Below are positions 1 through 11,767 of a DNA stretch of 64,000 nucleotides, piece after piece. The stretch spans positions 1,285,712 through 1,349,711 of the forward strand of contig JACKFA010000002.1 in the NCBI GenBank assembly GCA_020632715.1, given 5' to 3'. Origin of the DNA: Deltaproteobacteria bacterium. GTDB taxonomy: Bacteria; Myxococcota_A; UBA9042; PHBI01. The translations under genes and the position numbers were made by a program. How positions within the stretch are numbered: the stretch's first letter is position 1; every line of letters starts with the position of its first letter. Under the pieces are notes generated by a model. It was not told the DNA's origin and searched no databases. It saw only the letters and a list, made by a program, of their open reading frames with translations.

Positions 1-384
1 GGCCCGCGTGCGCGCGAGGTGCTCGAAGTTGTCGACCACGAGGAGCGTGCCGCGCCCCCAGTCACGACGGGCGATGGCCGCCGCGACGAGATCGACGGGG
101 TCGCGCCGCGAGAGCGAGTCCGGGAGCTCGACGTCGAGGGCGTTCGCCACGGCGAGCGCGACCTCCGCGGCGCTGTGGACCGCCACCACGTCGCAGTACG
201 CCACGTCGAGCCCCTCCTCGGCGGCGCGGTGGCTCGCGGCGATGGCGACGCGCGTCTTCCCGAGCCCGCCGATGCCGATGATCGAGACGAGCCGCGCGCC
301 CTCGCGAACGAGGCCCACGACGCGGGCGACCTCCTCGCTCCGACCCACGAGCGGCGTGGCGGGATGTGGGACGGGGATCAGCAT
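1..384 (-). CDS. NB-ARC-like/AAA NTPase regulator (N-terminal part, runs off window)
   Basis: The minus-strand reading from an ATG at 384 stays open to the window edge (128 codons). It begins MLIPVPHPATPLVGR, followed by a glycine-rich P-loop GIGGLGKT at about residues 36-43. The sequence LLVVDNFEH near the edge fits a Walker B strand. The opening 'PLVGRxxE...LxxxxRLVSIxGxGGxGKT' is the signature of the NTPase module in bacterial transcriptional activators (LuxR/BTAD/AfsR type) and some signalling kinases. The rest of the protein lies outside the window, so the output domain is unknown. No frame break is seen in this short piece. Confidence 0.75.
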   Translation of the reverse strand, partial: MLIPVPHPATPLVGRSEEVARVVGLVREGARLVSIIGIGGLGKTRVAIAASHRAAEEGLDVAYCDVVAVHSAAEVALAVANALDVELPDSLSRRDPVDLVAAAIARRDWGRGTLLVVDNFEHLARTRA

Positions 385-440
385 GGAGGCTCAGCTTGCA
401 CCCTGCGCAGCGCGTTCACAACGCCGGCGCCCGGAGCTGG

Positions 441-968
441 CTACGCGCCCGGTCGGCCCCGGAGCGGGAGACCCATGAGGGCCTTCCGCCAATAGTCCTC
501 GAGCACGGCGGCGAGCTCCGGGAGCGTGAGGTCGGTGAAGACCTCGTCGATGACGAGGGGCTCCCCGGGGCTTCGACCTCGACGCGGAGCGCGGCGCCGC
601 CCTCGTCGACCGTGAACCGCTCGACCCGCGCCCAGGGGACCTCGCGGACCTCATCGCCCTTCTGCCAGCGCAGGCCGGCCTGATGCACGCTGAGGATGAT
701 CTCCGGGCCGAGGATCCGCTGTAGGCGCACCATGAGCGAGATCGGCCCCGAGAGGAGGAAGGCCCCCGACCACCCAGCACGCCACGCGCAGCACCTCGTT
801 CGCCGTCTGGAGCCCCATCGGCAGCGCGAGCACCAGCATCGCGAGGACGACGAGCACGAAGGCCCGGAGCCACGCGCGGGTCACGGCGCGGCGGACGTCT
901 GGCCGAAACCACGCGATGAGCCCCTTCCGCGTGGGATCGGTGTTCGTGACCGCCATCATCCCGATCAC
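441..968 (-). CDS. Membrane protein with PH-like domain (reading frame broken twice)
   Basis: Read with two frame corrections this is a protein of about 175 residues. It has two N-terminal membrane segments (AWLRAFVLVVLAMLVLALP, then WVVGAFLLSGPISL) and a soluble domain that resembles a bacterial PH-like domain (LGPEIILSVHQAGLRWQKG, then VPWARVERFTVD). The breaks sit in a five-base C run at 763-767 and in the C4/G4 run at 563-570; changing one base in each restores one frame to the TAG at 441-443. The GTG start at 968 overlaps the TGA of the patatin-like gene (GTGA), so the two are probably translationally coupled; ATG codons at 959 and 956 are alternatives. The function is unknown. Confidence 0.55.
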
Positions 969-2127
969 AGGAGCTCCCCGAGCGCGTCGGCGCGGCGGGC
1001 AGCGGCGGCGCGCCCGAGCGCGATGAGCTCCGCCGCGAACGCGCCGTCGAACAGGAGGTAGCTCGCGAGGTCCGCGGAGCGATCGTGCGCTGGGACGATG
1101 AGGCGCCGCATGACCGGCCCGAGGTCCGACGCGAGGCGACCGCTCCTGCAGATGTCCGCCGCGACGGCGCCGATGTCGGCGCTCGGCGAGATGCTCACGA
1201 AGGGGACCTTGCGGTACGGCTGACGCCCGCGCGCCCGCAGCTCGCGCTGGAGTGTCTCGGTGAACGCCTCACCGTACGCGGCGGTGCCGCTGTCGAGCAC
1301 GTCGTTGATGCGGCCCATGCGGTCGAGGTCCCAGTGCATCCGGTCGAGGAAGATGCCGTTCAGGAGCTTCCCGAGCAGGGCCGACATGCCGGGAAAGACG
1401 TGCGGCGCGGGCTCATCCGCAGGACGGACGCGGCCGAGCGAGACCGCGAGGAGGGCGTCCGCGCCGAGTCGCAGCGCCGGCGACAACGGCACGTTCTGCC
1501 GGAGCCCGCCATCCGAGTACCAGTAGCCGCCGATCTTGACCGGGGAGAACGCGAACGGGATGGCTGTCGACGCGAGGACGTGCTCCGGACCGAGCTCGCT
1601 CGGCAGGGCGACGAGGCTCTGGTCGTGCGGCCAGAACGGGAGCGGCACGCCGCGCCGGCGATGGACGAAGAGGTGGGTGCCCCCGTCTGCAGCTCCGTGC
1701 ACGCGATGGCGACCGCGTCGAGGCGCCCGCTCGCGACGACCTCGTGGAGCCCCCCGCCAGTCGATCCTCTCGCGGATGAGCCGCTCGTAGGGGTCGCGTC
1801 GAAGAGGCCCATGGCCGGCTCGCGCTCGTTGCCGAAGAGCGGCGCGCCGAGCCGGCGCGCGACGTGGAAGACACGCCCTCGGGTCAGGTTCAGGACGCCG
1901 CCCATCCGCAGGCTGCGCCAGACGTCCTCGAGCTCCGCCACGGACGAGGGCGCGAGCCCGTGGCTCGCCAGGAACGCGGCGTTGATCGCGCCGACGCTCG
2001 CCCCGGTCACGATGCGCACGCGCGCGAGGAGCTCGGGCATCTGCTCGGCGATGAACGCGAGCACGCCGACCTCGAAGGCGCCGCGCGCGCCACCGCCCGC
2101 GAGCACGAGCCCGAGGGCCTCGCTCAC
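965..2127 (-). CDS. Patatin-like phospholipase (frame broken at three places)
   Basis: This is a lipid acyl hydrolase of the patatin family. The oxyanion motif GGGARGAFEVG and the nucleophile elbow GASVG (GxSxG, catalytic Ser) are visible near the N terminus (about nt 2060-2000), and the catalytic Asp motif DGG near nt 1510. The C-terminal part down to nt 965 continues normally for the family. Three frame shifts interrupt the reading, near 1795, 1755 and 1680, the last in a CCCCC run. The start taken is GTG at 2127 (VSEALGLVLAGGG); an ATG at 2165 would fit only with one more base correction. The stop overlaps the start of the downstream PH-like membrane protein. It is probably a single-copy functional gene with base-calling errors, but true decay cannot be excluded. 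Confidence 0.7.
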
Positions 2128-2276
2128 GCCGTCCTCCCAGAGCTCGAGCTGCGCGGGTCGCTCATGGCGGGATGATGCGCATCTGCGCCGCCGAGGACAA
2201 GGGCCGTGGGTACGCGTCGTCACCCGCCCGCGCGGCGCGAGGCCGCGCGGGCGAGGAGCGACGCACCGAGGCAGGA

Positions 2277-3197
2277 TCAGCGCCGGAAGGCGCCCTGGAT
2301 GCAGGAGAGCGTGTTGTTGTCGCCGATGGCCGCGTCGGCGCACGCGCGCGGATGGCTGGCGCCGGGTCGACGCGCGCGAACGCCGCGGCGTCGAGGCACG
2401 CCATCACGGAGTCGTCGCCGATGAGCGCGTCGTTGCAAGCGCGGAGCGCCGACGACGGGTCACCGCGGAACGCCTTCGCGTGCTGAAGGCACTGGAGCCC
2501 GTGCTCGTCGCCGATGACGGCGTCCTCACACGCCCGGATGGCGGGGACCGGGTCGTAGGTGTAGTCCCGCACGATGTCGAGGCAGCGCTGGGAGTTGGAC
2601 CCGATGAACGCGTCACCGCACGCCTTGATGACGTTCGGCATCGCGCCCCACTGCGGCGGCGGCGGCACGCGGCCCGGACCGCGGTCGTCGGGCCTGACCG
2701 GAGGCGGCACGTCGCGGTCCGGCCCGCCCGGGTGCCGCGGCGTGCGCGGCTCCCACGCCTCGTCGTCATCGAACGCGAGGCCGCAGCGGACCTGGTTCGG
2801 CCGCCGCTCGTCGTCGCTCGGCAGGCGCACCCGACAGAGGAAGTGCTGGCGACCGTCGAGCTCGAACGCCACGACCTTCCGGCGCACCGTCAGGTTGGAC
2901 ACCGTCGCGCCGCGCGTGTCGAGCGCGATGTCGTCCGCGAAGAACACGTCGAAGCGCTCCGAGTCCGTGACCACCCAGCCACGTCGGCCGCGAGACAGGT
3001 CGTCGATCTGGACGAAGGGGGCGCCGCGGTCCTCGGCGGCGACGGCGCGCACGCGCGCGTCCCCGCGGGTGACCGTCACGACGTCGACGACGTCCGGCGA
3101 GAGCTTGAGAGGGGAGGGCGCGCGGCGGGCGGGCGAGCGTGTCCGCGGCGGAGGTCAACGTCAGGAGAGCCGCGGCGGCGGCGAGGGGCAGTCGCAT
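2277..3197 (-). CDS. Exported protein with four short Cys repeats (frame broken twice)
   Basis: The N terminus (MRLPLAAAAALLTLTSAADT) is a typical signal peptide. The middle has a beta-rich domain with dispersed charged residues and then a proline-rich linker (PPPVRPDDRGPGRVPPPP). The C-terminal half holds four repeats of about 35 residues with the pattern ACxDAxIGDxxxxxCL (for example ACEDAVIGDEHGLQCL and ACNDALIGDDSVMACL). The fourth repeat is recovered only by switching frame at a GC-dinucleotide run near 2345, which leads to a TGA at 2277-2279. A second shift near 3115 joins the signal peptide to the mature protein. Two conserved Cys per repeat suggest disulfide-stabilised helical hairpins in the periplasm. 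I do not recognise the family. Confidence 0.6.
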
Positions 3198-3271
3198 GAG
3201 GAACCTCGTGGTGGTGTTCTTGTGCGCCCCGCGCTTCGGGGCTCCGAGCCGACGTCTCGGGGTGCGGCCTC

Positions 3272-3300
3272 TTCATACGCCCACGTCACGAGTTTGTCAG
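3272..3300 (-). promoter_or_regulatory. Sigma70-type promoter for the repeat protein
   Basis: On the minus strand CTGACA, 17 bases, TATGAA. This is an optimally spaced match to the -35/-10 consensus in a locally less GC-rich stretch. A start near 3265 would give a leader of roughly 70 bases before the ATG at 3197. Confidence 0.45.
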
Positions 3301-3363
3301 AGCGATGTCAGCGCGACGTGACCACCTCAGCGCGGGTCGCCGGCGCCGCCGCGTCTCGACGCG

Positions 3364-3403
3364 GCGACACGGTGTCTCCGGACGGAGACGCCGACACCGT
3401 CGC
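3364..3403. terminator. Strong hairpin downstream of the 3420-4528 gene
   Basis: The arms gcgacacggtgtctccg and cggagac-gcc-gacaccgtcgc form a long stem with a 2-base apex and a 3-base bulge. It lies just after the TAG at 3420 of the minus-strand gene. No clear T tract follows, so terminator function is inferred from position and stability. Confidence 0.4.
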
Positions 3404-3419
3404 AGCCTCGGCGAAGGCC

Positions 3420-4528
3420 CTACTCGGGCGCCGTCGGAGCCGTCGGCTCGTCGCCGACCTCGGGCAGGGCCACGATCTCCGGACCCGGGAAGAGGCAGGC
3501 GCTGGGCTCTCCGTGGCTCTGGAGCACGACGAGCTCGCCCGCGAGCGTCCGGCGCGCCGCGGTCTGGTCGAAGTCGACGCCGAAGCCCGGCGGGATCCAG
3601 CACTCGCTCACGACGAGCACCGCGACGTTGTCGAGCCGCAGATCGCCTCCGCGCGCGACGAGGTCACTCCGTCCGCCGCCGCTCGAGTTCCAGCGCGACA
3701 CCACCGTCACCGCCTCGAGGGCGTCCCGGTCGGCCCGCTGGTGCACGTTCACGAGCTCCGGGCCGTAGGCCATGCGGCCTCCGTCGGCGTCGCGGCGGAA
3801 CGTGAAGCGCGTCGTGCGCGCGCGGTCGACGGTCGCGTCGAGCGTCGCCGCGAAGAAGCTGACGTCCACCTCGCGCACGCCGCCGAGCGAAGACCAGACC
3901 GCCAGGACCTTGCCTCGGGTGCCGGGCTTGCGGTCGGCCTCGAGGTCGATCCAGAGGGCCCCGCGGCCAGTGCCTGCGCGGTCTCCCGGCGTCGTCGAGC
4001 CGAAGACCCGGCCACGCCAGCCGGCGGCGACGCCGCCGGACGCCTCGTCGACGGGGCGCGACCAGAGCTGGAACTCGAAGTGACCGTCGTCGGCGCGGGT
4101 CACGATCAGCCTGTAGAGGTCGAGCCCGCCGGGACCGACAGCCTCCCACACGCGCCGCGTCGCCGTCTTCTCGACCGGCGCGGTCGCCGCCATGGCGCTC
4201 GACAGCGGCTTCAGGATCTCCAGCAGCGCCGCGTTCACGGCGCGCGCCGTGCCGCGCATCGTCTCGTGGAGGGCCGAGGGCTCGCCGAGCGCCGCCGCGT
4301 GCACCTCGGCGCCGTCGAGCGCCGCGTCGACGATGGCGACGCCACCCGGCGTCGGGAACGCGAAGAGCAGCGTCTCCTCCGTCGGGAGCGCCTCCTCGAA
4401 CGCGACGGTCGCGTCGCTGCCTCCATCGCCGTCGCACCCGCCGCCTGCGAGCGCGCCGGCCGTGAGGTCGCCGCGAGCACGAGGCCGCTCAGAGCTTCCA
4501 TCCCGCGCGTTGCCACCGTGCCCATCAC
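3420..4528 (-). CDS. Lipoprotein of unknown function with likely sigma54 promoter (one frame break)
   Basis: The start is MGTVATRGMEALSGLVLAA at 4528. After one frame correction near 4470 it continues LTAGALAGGGC, a plausible lipobox with a Gly-rich tail, so this is probably an outer-membrane lipoprotein of about 369 residues. The mature part is predicted beta-rich and ends in an acidic/proline tail (EVGDEPTAPTAPE). No catalytic motif is recognised. It is transcribed divergently from the kinase/FHA-sigma54 operon, and a near-consensus -24/-12 element sits about 70 bases upstream of the start codon. This makes it a candidate target of the activator encoded at 8922-10827. Confidence 0.65.
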
Positions 4529-4596
4529 TCCTCCGCCTGCGCCCTCGCGACCCGACCGAGCCGAAACGAACCGAACCCAATCTATCGCAAGCTAGC

Positions 4597-4611
4597 GCAA
4601 GAAGGGTGCCA
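4597..4611 (-). promoter_or_regulatory. Sigma54 (-24/-12) promoter
   Basis: The minus strand reads TGGCACC-CTTC-TTGC. The consensus is TGGCACG-N4-TTGC, so the invariant GG and GC and their spacing are exact and only one of the eleven defined positions differs. The predicted start is near 4585, about 57 bases before the ATG at 4528. Confidence 0.6.
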
Positions 4612-4617
4612 CGACGA

Positions 4618-4636
4618 GGTCGCGGTGACCGCGACC
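4618..4636. promoter_or_regulatory. 19-bp palindrome, operator-like
   Basis: GGTCGCGGT-G-ACCGCGACC is a perfect dyad around one central base. It lies a few bases upstream of the -24 element of the divergent lipoprotein gene and about 90 bases upstream of the kinase start. The position suits an activator or repressor site, but the binding protein is not known. Confidence 0.4.
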
Positions 4637-4727
4637 CCCGTCGCAGGCGCGCCGCTGCTCGTCGTGACGGGACCTGGTGCCTTCTGGACGGGGCTCCCAC
4701 GCGGCGCCTATGATGCCGCGGTGTAAA

Positions 4728-6499
4728 ATGGTGGAGACACACCCGCCCATACCCGGCGTCACCGTCCATCGACGGCTCGCCGTCGGTGGCATGGGGAGCT
4801 CTTCCTCGCGGACGAGGCGCTCCCGGACGGGTCGTCGCGCGCGGTCGTCGTGAAGCGCCTCTTGCTGACCGCGGACGCGACGCACGCCTCGCTCTTCGCG
4901 CGTGAGGGGACGCCCTCGCGGCGCTCGACTCCCCCACATCGTGCGGCTCTATCGGCGCGGGCCAGGTTGGCTCCTCCTCGAGCACGTCGACGGGCTCGAC
5001 CTCGGGAGCCTCCTCGAGCGCCGGGCCCGCCGCGGTCGCCCACTCCCTATTCCCGCGGCGATGGCGGTCGTCACCGGGCTCGCGCGCGCGCGCTCGACGC
5101 CCTCCACACCGCCACGGGACCCGATCAGCGCCCGCTCGGCCTCGTCCACCGGGACGTGAGCCCTGGCAACGTCCTGCTCGGGCGCGACGGGGCGGTGAAG
5201 CTCACGGACCTCGGGGTCGTGCGGACGGCCGCGACCGACGCCGCCACTGTCGCCGGCGTCAAGGGGACGCTCGCCTACATGGCGCCGGAGCAGCTCCACG
5301 GGCGCGCCGCGGGCCCCGCGGCCGACCTCTACGGCGCCGCGCTCGTCGCCTACGAGGCGCTGACCGGCGCCCCGCGCGACCGCCGGGCCCGGTCGGGATC
5401 GCCGAGCTCCTCGCCGCCCGCGCGCGGCTGCCGGCCTCGATGCTCGCGCTGCGACCCGAGGTCCCGGCGACGCTGGAGGCGGCGGTGTTCGCGGCCCTCG
5501 CGCCCAATCCGTCGGAGAGGCCAGCGAGCGCCGCCACCTGGCTCGACGCGCTCCTCGCGGCCGGGGCCCGCCGGACCCAGCGGCGCTCGCGGACGCCGTC
5601 GCGCGCGCGGTGCCGGCTGATGACGGGCGGCGCCCCGCCAGGTCTCCCACGACGCCGGCGATGCCCGCGGTCCCGGGGCCACAGGTGGTCCTCGCTGCGC
5701 CTCCAGCCGGGCGATCGCCATCCGCCGCGGCGCTCGTCGTCATCCTCGGCGCGCTCGGCGCGCTCGTGGTGGTCCTGATCTTCGCCGTGTCGTCGGGAGA
5801 CGGAGGCGCGAGCCGCTCACTCCTCCTCCTCGCGCCGGACGCGACGGCGCTGGCAGCCGGCACGCGTGACGACGCTGGCGTGGCCGCGACGCGAGACGCC
5901 GGCCCGGTCCCCGGTGGCGACGACGACGACACCGCGCAGGTCGGGCTCGTCGCGGACACCGCTCCCACCCCGGATCCCGCGGCCGGGCCGAGCGCCTCCG
6001 ATGACGCCGCCGCGCCGCCGGTCGCCGACACGCGCGCCGCCGCGGAGCCCGACGCGACGCCGACCGCCGCGCAGCGTGAGCGCGACACGGCGAGGCCCGC
6101 CGGCCGCCGCGACCTGGTCACACCGGCCGTCGCGCCTGCCGCCCTCTCCCTGGCCATCGTCGAGGGCGGGCTCGGGCCCATCTACGTCAGCGGCGCCGGG
6201 GCGAGTGGGCTCGCGCCGCGCGAGCTCACGGGCCTCGAGCCCGGACGCCGCGCAGCTCGTCCGTCTCCGGGGAGGGAGCCCGAGCTTCGAGGTCCGTCTG
6301 CGCCTGACGCGCCGCGCCGAGCACGCGGCCGCCACGGTGGGGGCGCCCGCCGGCACTTTCTATCAGGCCCGCTGCGGCGGCGTCTCGGGGCCGACGCCGC
6401 TCGTCGGCCTCGTCATCCCGGCCGCTGGGTTGCGCTGCGAGGTCGATGGGCCCGAGAACGCACGGCTCGGGGTTCATCGTGCGCGAGGCCGCGCCGTGA
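4728..6499 (+). CDS. Membrane-anchored Ser/Thr protein kinase (several frame breaks)
   Basis: This is a Hanks-type kinase recoverable across frames. The Gly-rich loop AVGGMGELFLA is followed by the ATP-binding Lys in VVVKRLL (about nt 4850). The catalytic loop is HRDVSPGN (about nt 5149), the metal-binding motif is DLG (KLTDLGVVR, a DFG variant that keeps the Asp), and APE is in YMAPEQL. After the kinase domain come an Ala/Pro linker and one membrane segment (AALVVILGALGALVVVLIFAV, nt 5731-5795). The outside part contains Asp-rich low complexity and a small beta domain ending near 6499. At least seven single-base shifts are needed, several at G or C runs (near 4770, 4910, 4933, 5080, 5385, 5572, 6240, 6465). 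The start is ATG 4728 (4710 and 4713 are in frame). The stop TGA overlaps the next start (GTGA). Confidence 0.75.
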
Positions 6500-8074
6500 G
6501 CCGTCTCGAGCACGTCGCCATCGCCGCGCTCCTCGCCTCCTGCAGCGTCGGACACGGGCGCGGCGTCGCGCGCCTCGCGCTGTCGGAGGGCTACTGCGAG
6601 GACTACTGCGCGGCGGCGGTCCAGGCGCAGATATTTCGCCTCGGCGACTCCTTCCCCCGAGCCGGCCGAGGTCGTCGACTGCGGCGCCGACATCGTCTTC
6701 GACGAGCTGCCCGCGGGTCTGCAGGTCGTGGTCGAGGTCGACGTGGTCGGTATCGACGGCGACACCCTCCTGCGTGGCACCTCCGATCCCGTCACCATCG
6801 TCGCGGATGGCGTCGCCGACGTCGTGGTGCCGCTCGCGTCGACCGCCCCCCGACCATCGACACGGTGGCGCCCGATCCCGTCCTACCCTCGGAGGGAGCG
6901 CGCGTGACGATCTCGGGGAGCGGCTTCGGCGCGGCCCCGGACGGGGACTCCGGGGTGTCTCTCGGCGTCGCCGAGCTGGCCGTAGAGGCCTGGGCTCCGG
7001 ACGCGGTCTCCGCGGCGGTCCCCACGTCGAGCTCCGACACCAGCGGCCTCAGCGTGCGTCGGTGCGGCGTCCCGAGCGCTCCCTTCGATCTGCGCGTGAT
7101 CGCCCAGCCGGCGCCGGGCGCGGCGACCGTCCCGCAGCCGCCGGGATGTAGCGGGCGCGAGTTCGTCGGGGCCGCCGTTCCAGACAGCGACAGCGACGAT
7201 GTCACCGTCTTCGTCGCGGCGCGCTGCGATGACGCCGCGAGCGGCTACCTCCAGCGCTTCCAGAGCGACCGCGGCTGTCCGCTCGGTGGGAACGAGGTCT
7301 ACCCGCTCGGTCACAGCCCGGGCGCGGTGGCCGTCACACAGGACACGGCCTATGTCGCCCTCACCGACGTCGCTGCCGTCGCGCGTGTCGCCATCGGCAG
7401 CGGCGGGGCGGCGGGTGACGTCGCGCTCGGCGACGGCGCCCGCGCCACCGCGGTCGCCGCCCGCGGGGGCCTCGCGTTCGCGATCGTCGATGATGGCGGA
7501 GGCAGCTCCCTCGTGTCCCTCGCGGGCGGTGAGGCGGTCGCGGTCTCCGGAGTCGACCCCGGCCTCGGCCTCGTCGCCCTCGCCTGGGATAGCCGGCGGC
7601 TCCTCGTGACGGCCCGATCCGGGGCGAACGGGAAGCTCGTCGGGGTGCCCGTCGATGGGGGCGTCGTGGCCTCCTGGAGCCTGGTCGGCTGCGCCGCGCC
7701 AGGCGCGCTCGCGACCGCCGTCGACGACCGCGTCGTCATCGCCTGTGGGGCAGCGCTCCCGCTCTCGGTGTCTTCGACGCGACGACCGGGCACCTCGATC
7801 TCCTCACCCTCGGAGCCGGCGCCGCCCCGGAGGCTATCGCCTTCGACGGCGTCGGCGACGCGTTCCTCGCCAATGACCCCGCCGGGGACGCGCTCCACCT
7901 CGGGCGACTCGGCGCGACCGGCGCGACGCTCCTCGCCGATCTCCCCGCCGCCCCGTCCGGCGTGGCTCTCGTCCTCCTCGGCGGCAGTGGCCACCGCTTC
8001 CTAGCGACGTCGAGCGAGCTCGTCGTGCTCACGCCCTACGACGTCGTCGGCCCCTGCGGGAGGGGCACCCGTGA
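6496..8074 (+). CDS. TIG/IPT-domain lipoprotein with propeller-like repeats (frame broken)
   Basis: The GTG start overlaps the kinase stop. The N terminus (SRLEHVAIAALLASCSVG) is a short signal with a lipobox ending in Cys. A small domain with Cys pairs (EGYCEDYC) follows, then a PEGA/carboxypeptidase-like beta segment (FDELPAGLQVVVEVDVVG). Next is a clear TIG/IPT immunoglobulin-like domain starting TIDTVAPDPVLPSEGARVTI at nt 6857. The C-terminal 300 residues show repeats of the type 'AVTQDTAYVALTD...VARVAIG' and 'AFDGVGDAFLAND', as in beta-propeller or YVTN-like proteins. Frame shifts lie at C runs near 6655 and 6850, and near 7745 and 8058. It is probably the extracytoplasmic sensor or ligand-binding component of the operon. 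Confidence 0.65.
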
Positions 8075-8921
8075 CGCGGCGACGAGGGCTCGCGGCGCTG
8101 CTCGCGCTCACCGTCCTCGCCGCGGGTGACGCCCGCGCCGCGTCGCCCGACGCCGGGCTCGCCCGGGCGCGCGTCTGCTATGACGCGCTCGACTACGATT
8201 GCGCCGAGCGCGAGCTCGCGGTCCTCCGCGAGGCGCTCTCCGACGCCGCCCCGAGGTCCGCGTCGCGATCCTCGCGCTGTCTGCCGAGGCGGCGCTGTCG
8301 ACCGGTCGCCGGGCTCAGGCGGTCGATCATCTCGTGGCGCTCCTAGCCCGTGAGCCCGGCTGGGAGCCCCTGATGGCTCGTGGCCGGCGCCGTGGCGTGC
8401 CGCCCTCGCAGAAGCGCGCGGTCGCGCTCCGGACGTCGACCCACCGACGCTCGTGGGGAGGTCCCCGCGGGGCGCGCGGGGAACGCGCTGTTCGTGACCC
8501 TCTCGGCCACCGACCGGACCGGTGTCTCCCGGGTGATCCTCCACGTCACCCGGGCCGCTGGCCCCGACCAGCCGGCTGGAGACGTGCTCTCGTTCGCGAT
8601 GGAGGCGCGTGATGCAGGCCGCTTCGTCGCGACCGTCCCGGCCGAGCTCGTCTCCGAGCCTGCGCTGCTCCTATGGGCCGAGGCGTGGGACCGGCTCGAC
8701 AACGGACCCGCCTCGTGGGGAAGTCGCGACGCCCCACACCGGGTCGAGGTCGCCGCGAGGCAGGATGACGCCAGCGTCGCCTCCGAGTGGTGGTTCTGGA
8801 CCGCCCTCGGCGCCGTCGTCGTCGGCGGCGTCGTCCTGGCCGTCGCCCTCACCTCGGGCGACGACGGCGCCTCCACGTCGCATTCCCGTCCCGGCGACGC
8901 CCGCGTGATCCTGGAGTTCCC

Positions 8922-8925
<4 letters not shown>
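8071..8925 (+). CDS. Signal-peptide, TPR-like, C-terminally anchored protein (frame broken)
   Basis: The GTG start overlaps the previous stop (GTGA). It has a signal peptide (GLAALLALTVLAAGDARA), then two helical hairpins of TPR type (GLARARVCYDALDYDCAERELAV; VAILALSAEAALSTGRRAQAV). A linker and a beta-rich region (FVTLSATDRTGVSRVILHVT) follow, and one membrane segment near the C terminus (FWTALGAVVVGGVVLAVALT, nt 8798-8857). Frame shifts near 8250, 8345-8400 and 8480 break the reading. The last codon overlaps the start of the FHA activator (ATGA). The topology, periplasmic TPR plus C-terminal anchor, suggests a scaffold between the lipoprotein and the cytoplasmic regulators. Confidence 0.6.
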
Positions 8926-10827
<1,902 letters not shown>

Positions 10828-10844
10828 CGGGCTCCGCGCGCGAC

Positions 10845-10887
10845 CCGGCGGGCGTCGTGGGGCGGGGAGTCCCCACGACGCCGCCGG
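10845..10887. terminator. Bidirectional hairpin between convergent genes
   Basis: GGCGTCGTGGGG at 10851-10862 pairs perfectly with CCCCACGACGCC at 10871-10882, extended by CCGGC/GCCGG with one bulged base. It lies between the converging ends of the sigma54 activator and the DJ-1-like gene. There is no T tract. Confidence 0.6.
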
Positions 10888-10962
10888 ATCGCGCGTGAAG
10901 CTCGCGCGGCTCGATCGATATTCGGTTGTCAAGGAGCTGCCGGCCGCCACCGCGGTGAGCGG

Positions 10963-11670
10963 TCACGCCGCCAACGCCGACCCGCTCGCCGAGAGCGCCG
11001 AGACCAGCGCCCGGCCCACGCCGCGCGCCGACTGCGGGTTCTGGCCCGTGATGAGGCGGCCATCGACCTCGACCCGCTCCGTGAAGGGGAGGAGGCCCTT
11101 CCGGTAGGTCGCGCCGCCGTCCCGCAGGGCGTCCTCGAGGAGGAAGGGCATCCAGCGCTTCGAGCGCGCGAGCAGGTCCTCGAGGTTCGAGAACCCCGTG
11201 ACGGTCTTGTCCGCGATGAGCCGGCCGCCGGCTCGGTCGACCACGTCCACGAAGCCCGCGACGCCGTGGCAGACGCCGCTGAGCCAAGCCTCCCGCCGGT
11301 CGAACGCCGTGATCAGCAGCTTCAGGTCCTCGGAGTGCCGAAAGTCGAACATCGTCCCGTGGCCGCCAGCGAGGTAGATGCCCGCGTACTCCGCGACGTC
11401 GACCTCGGCGCAGCTCCGCGAGCGTTCGAGCGCCGCCCTCAGCTCGGGTCGCCCCAGGAAGCGCGCGTTCGCGCGGTCCGCGAGCTGTCGCCGGGTGACG
11501 CTGTTCTCGTCGAGCGGGATGACGCCCCCGCGAGGGCTCACGACGTCCCAGCCGAGCCCGGCGTCCTCGATCTCCGCGAGGAAGTGGGTGAGCTCCGAGA
11601 GCCAGAGCCCCGTGCGCTTGCCATTGATGAGTGTCGCGTCGTTCGTCGCGACAGCGAGGATCTTCTGCAT
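10963..11670 (-). CDS. DJ-1/PfpI family protein (Hsp31-like glyoxalase/deglycase type)
   Basis: A 235-residue class I glutamine-amidotransferase-like fold. The nucleophile Cys lies in SGVCHGVAG, preceded by the family's AGGHGTMFDF motif and, near the N terminus, GLWLSEL with the conserved Glu. These are the features of the Hsp31/YhbO/PfpI group that act on glyoxals or as chaperone/deglycase. The start is MQKILAVATND at 11670, with GGAG nine bases upstream. It is transcribed divergently from a LysR regulator with a 97-base shared region, so it is probably that regulator's target. The in-frame extension upstream to 11700 lacks a better ribosome site. Confidence 0.85.
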   Translation of the reverse strand: MQKILAVATNDATLINGKRTGLWLSELTHFLAEIEDAGLGWDVVSPRGGVIPLDENSVTRRQLADRANARFLGRPELRAALERSRSCAEVDVAEYAGIYLAGGHGTMFDFRHSEDLKLLITAFDRREAWLSGVCHGVAGFVDVVDRAGGRLIADKTVTGFSNLEDLLARSKRWMPFLLEDALRDGGATYRKGLLPFTERVEVDGRLITGQNPQSARGVGRALVSALSASGSALAA

Positions 11671-11745
11671 CGTCCGCTCCCATGTGGATGACACGGCCAC
11701 TGTGGGCCCGCGTGGTCCCGTTGTGTACCGACTCCGTACGCACTA

Positions 11746-11757
11746 CACTCATGAGTG
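11746..11757. promoter_or_regulatory. Perfect 12-bp palindrome, candidate LysR-family operator
   Basis: CACTCATGAGTG lies 11 bases upstream of the LysR start codon in the shared divergent region. LysR proteins usually autoregulate and control a divergent gene from such sites. A second imperfect dyad, GTAC-N7-GTAC, lies just upstream. Confidence 0.4.
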
Positions 11758-11767
11758 GAGCTCATGA

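Noticed and set aside
1085..3199. A 704-codon plus-strand frame
   Set aside because: It runs antisense to the patatin and repeat protein genes and lacks any recognisable domain.
5205..5215. DLG in place of DFG as sign of a pseudokinase
   Set aside because: The metal-binding Asp is kept, and HRDxxPGN and the Lys are intact; DLG is a tolerated variant.
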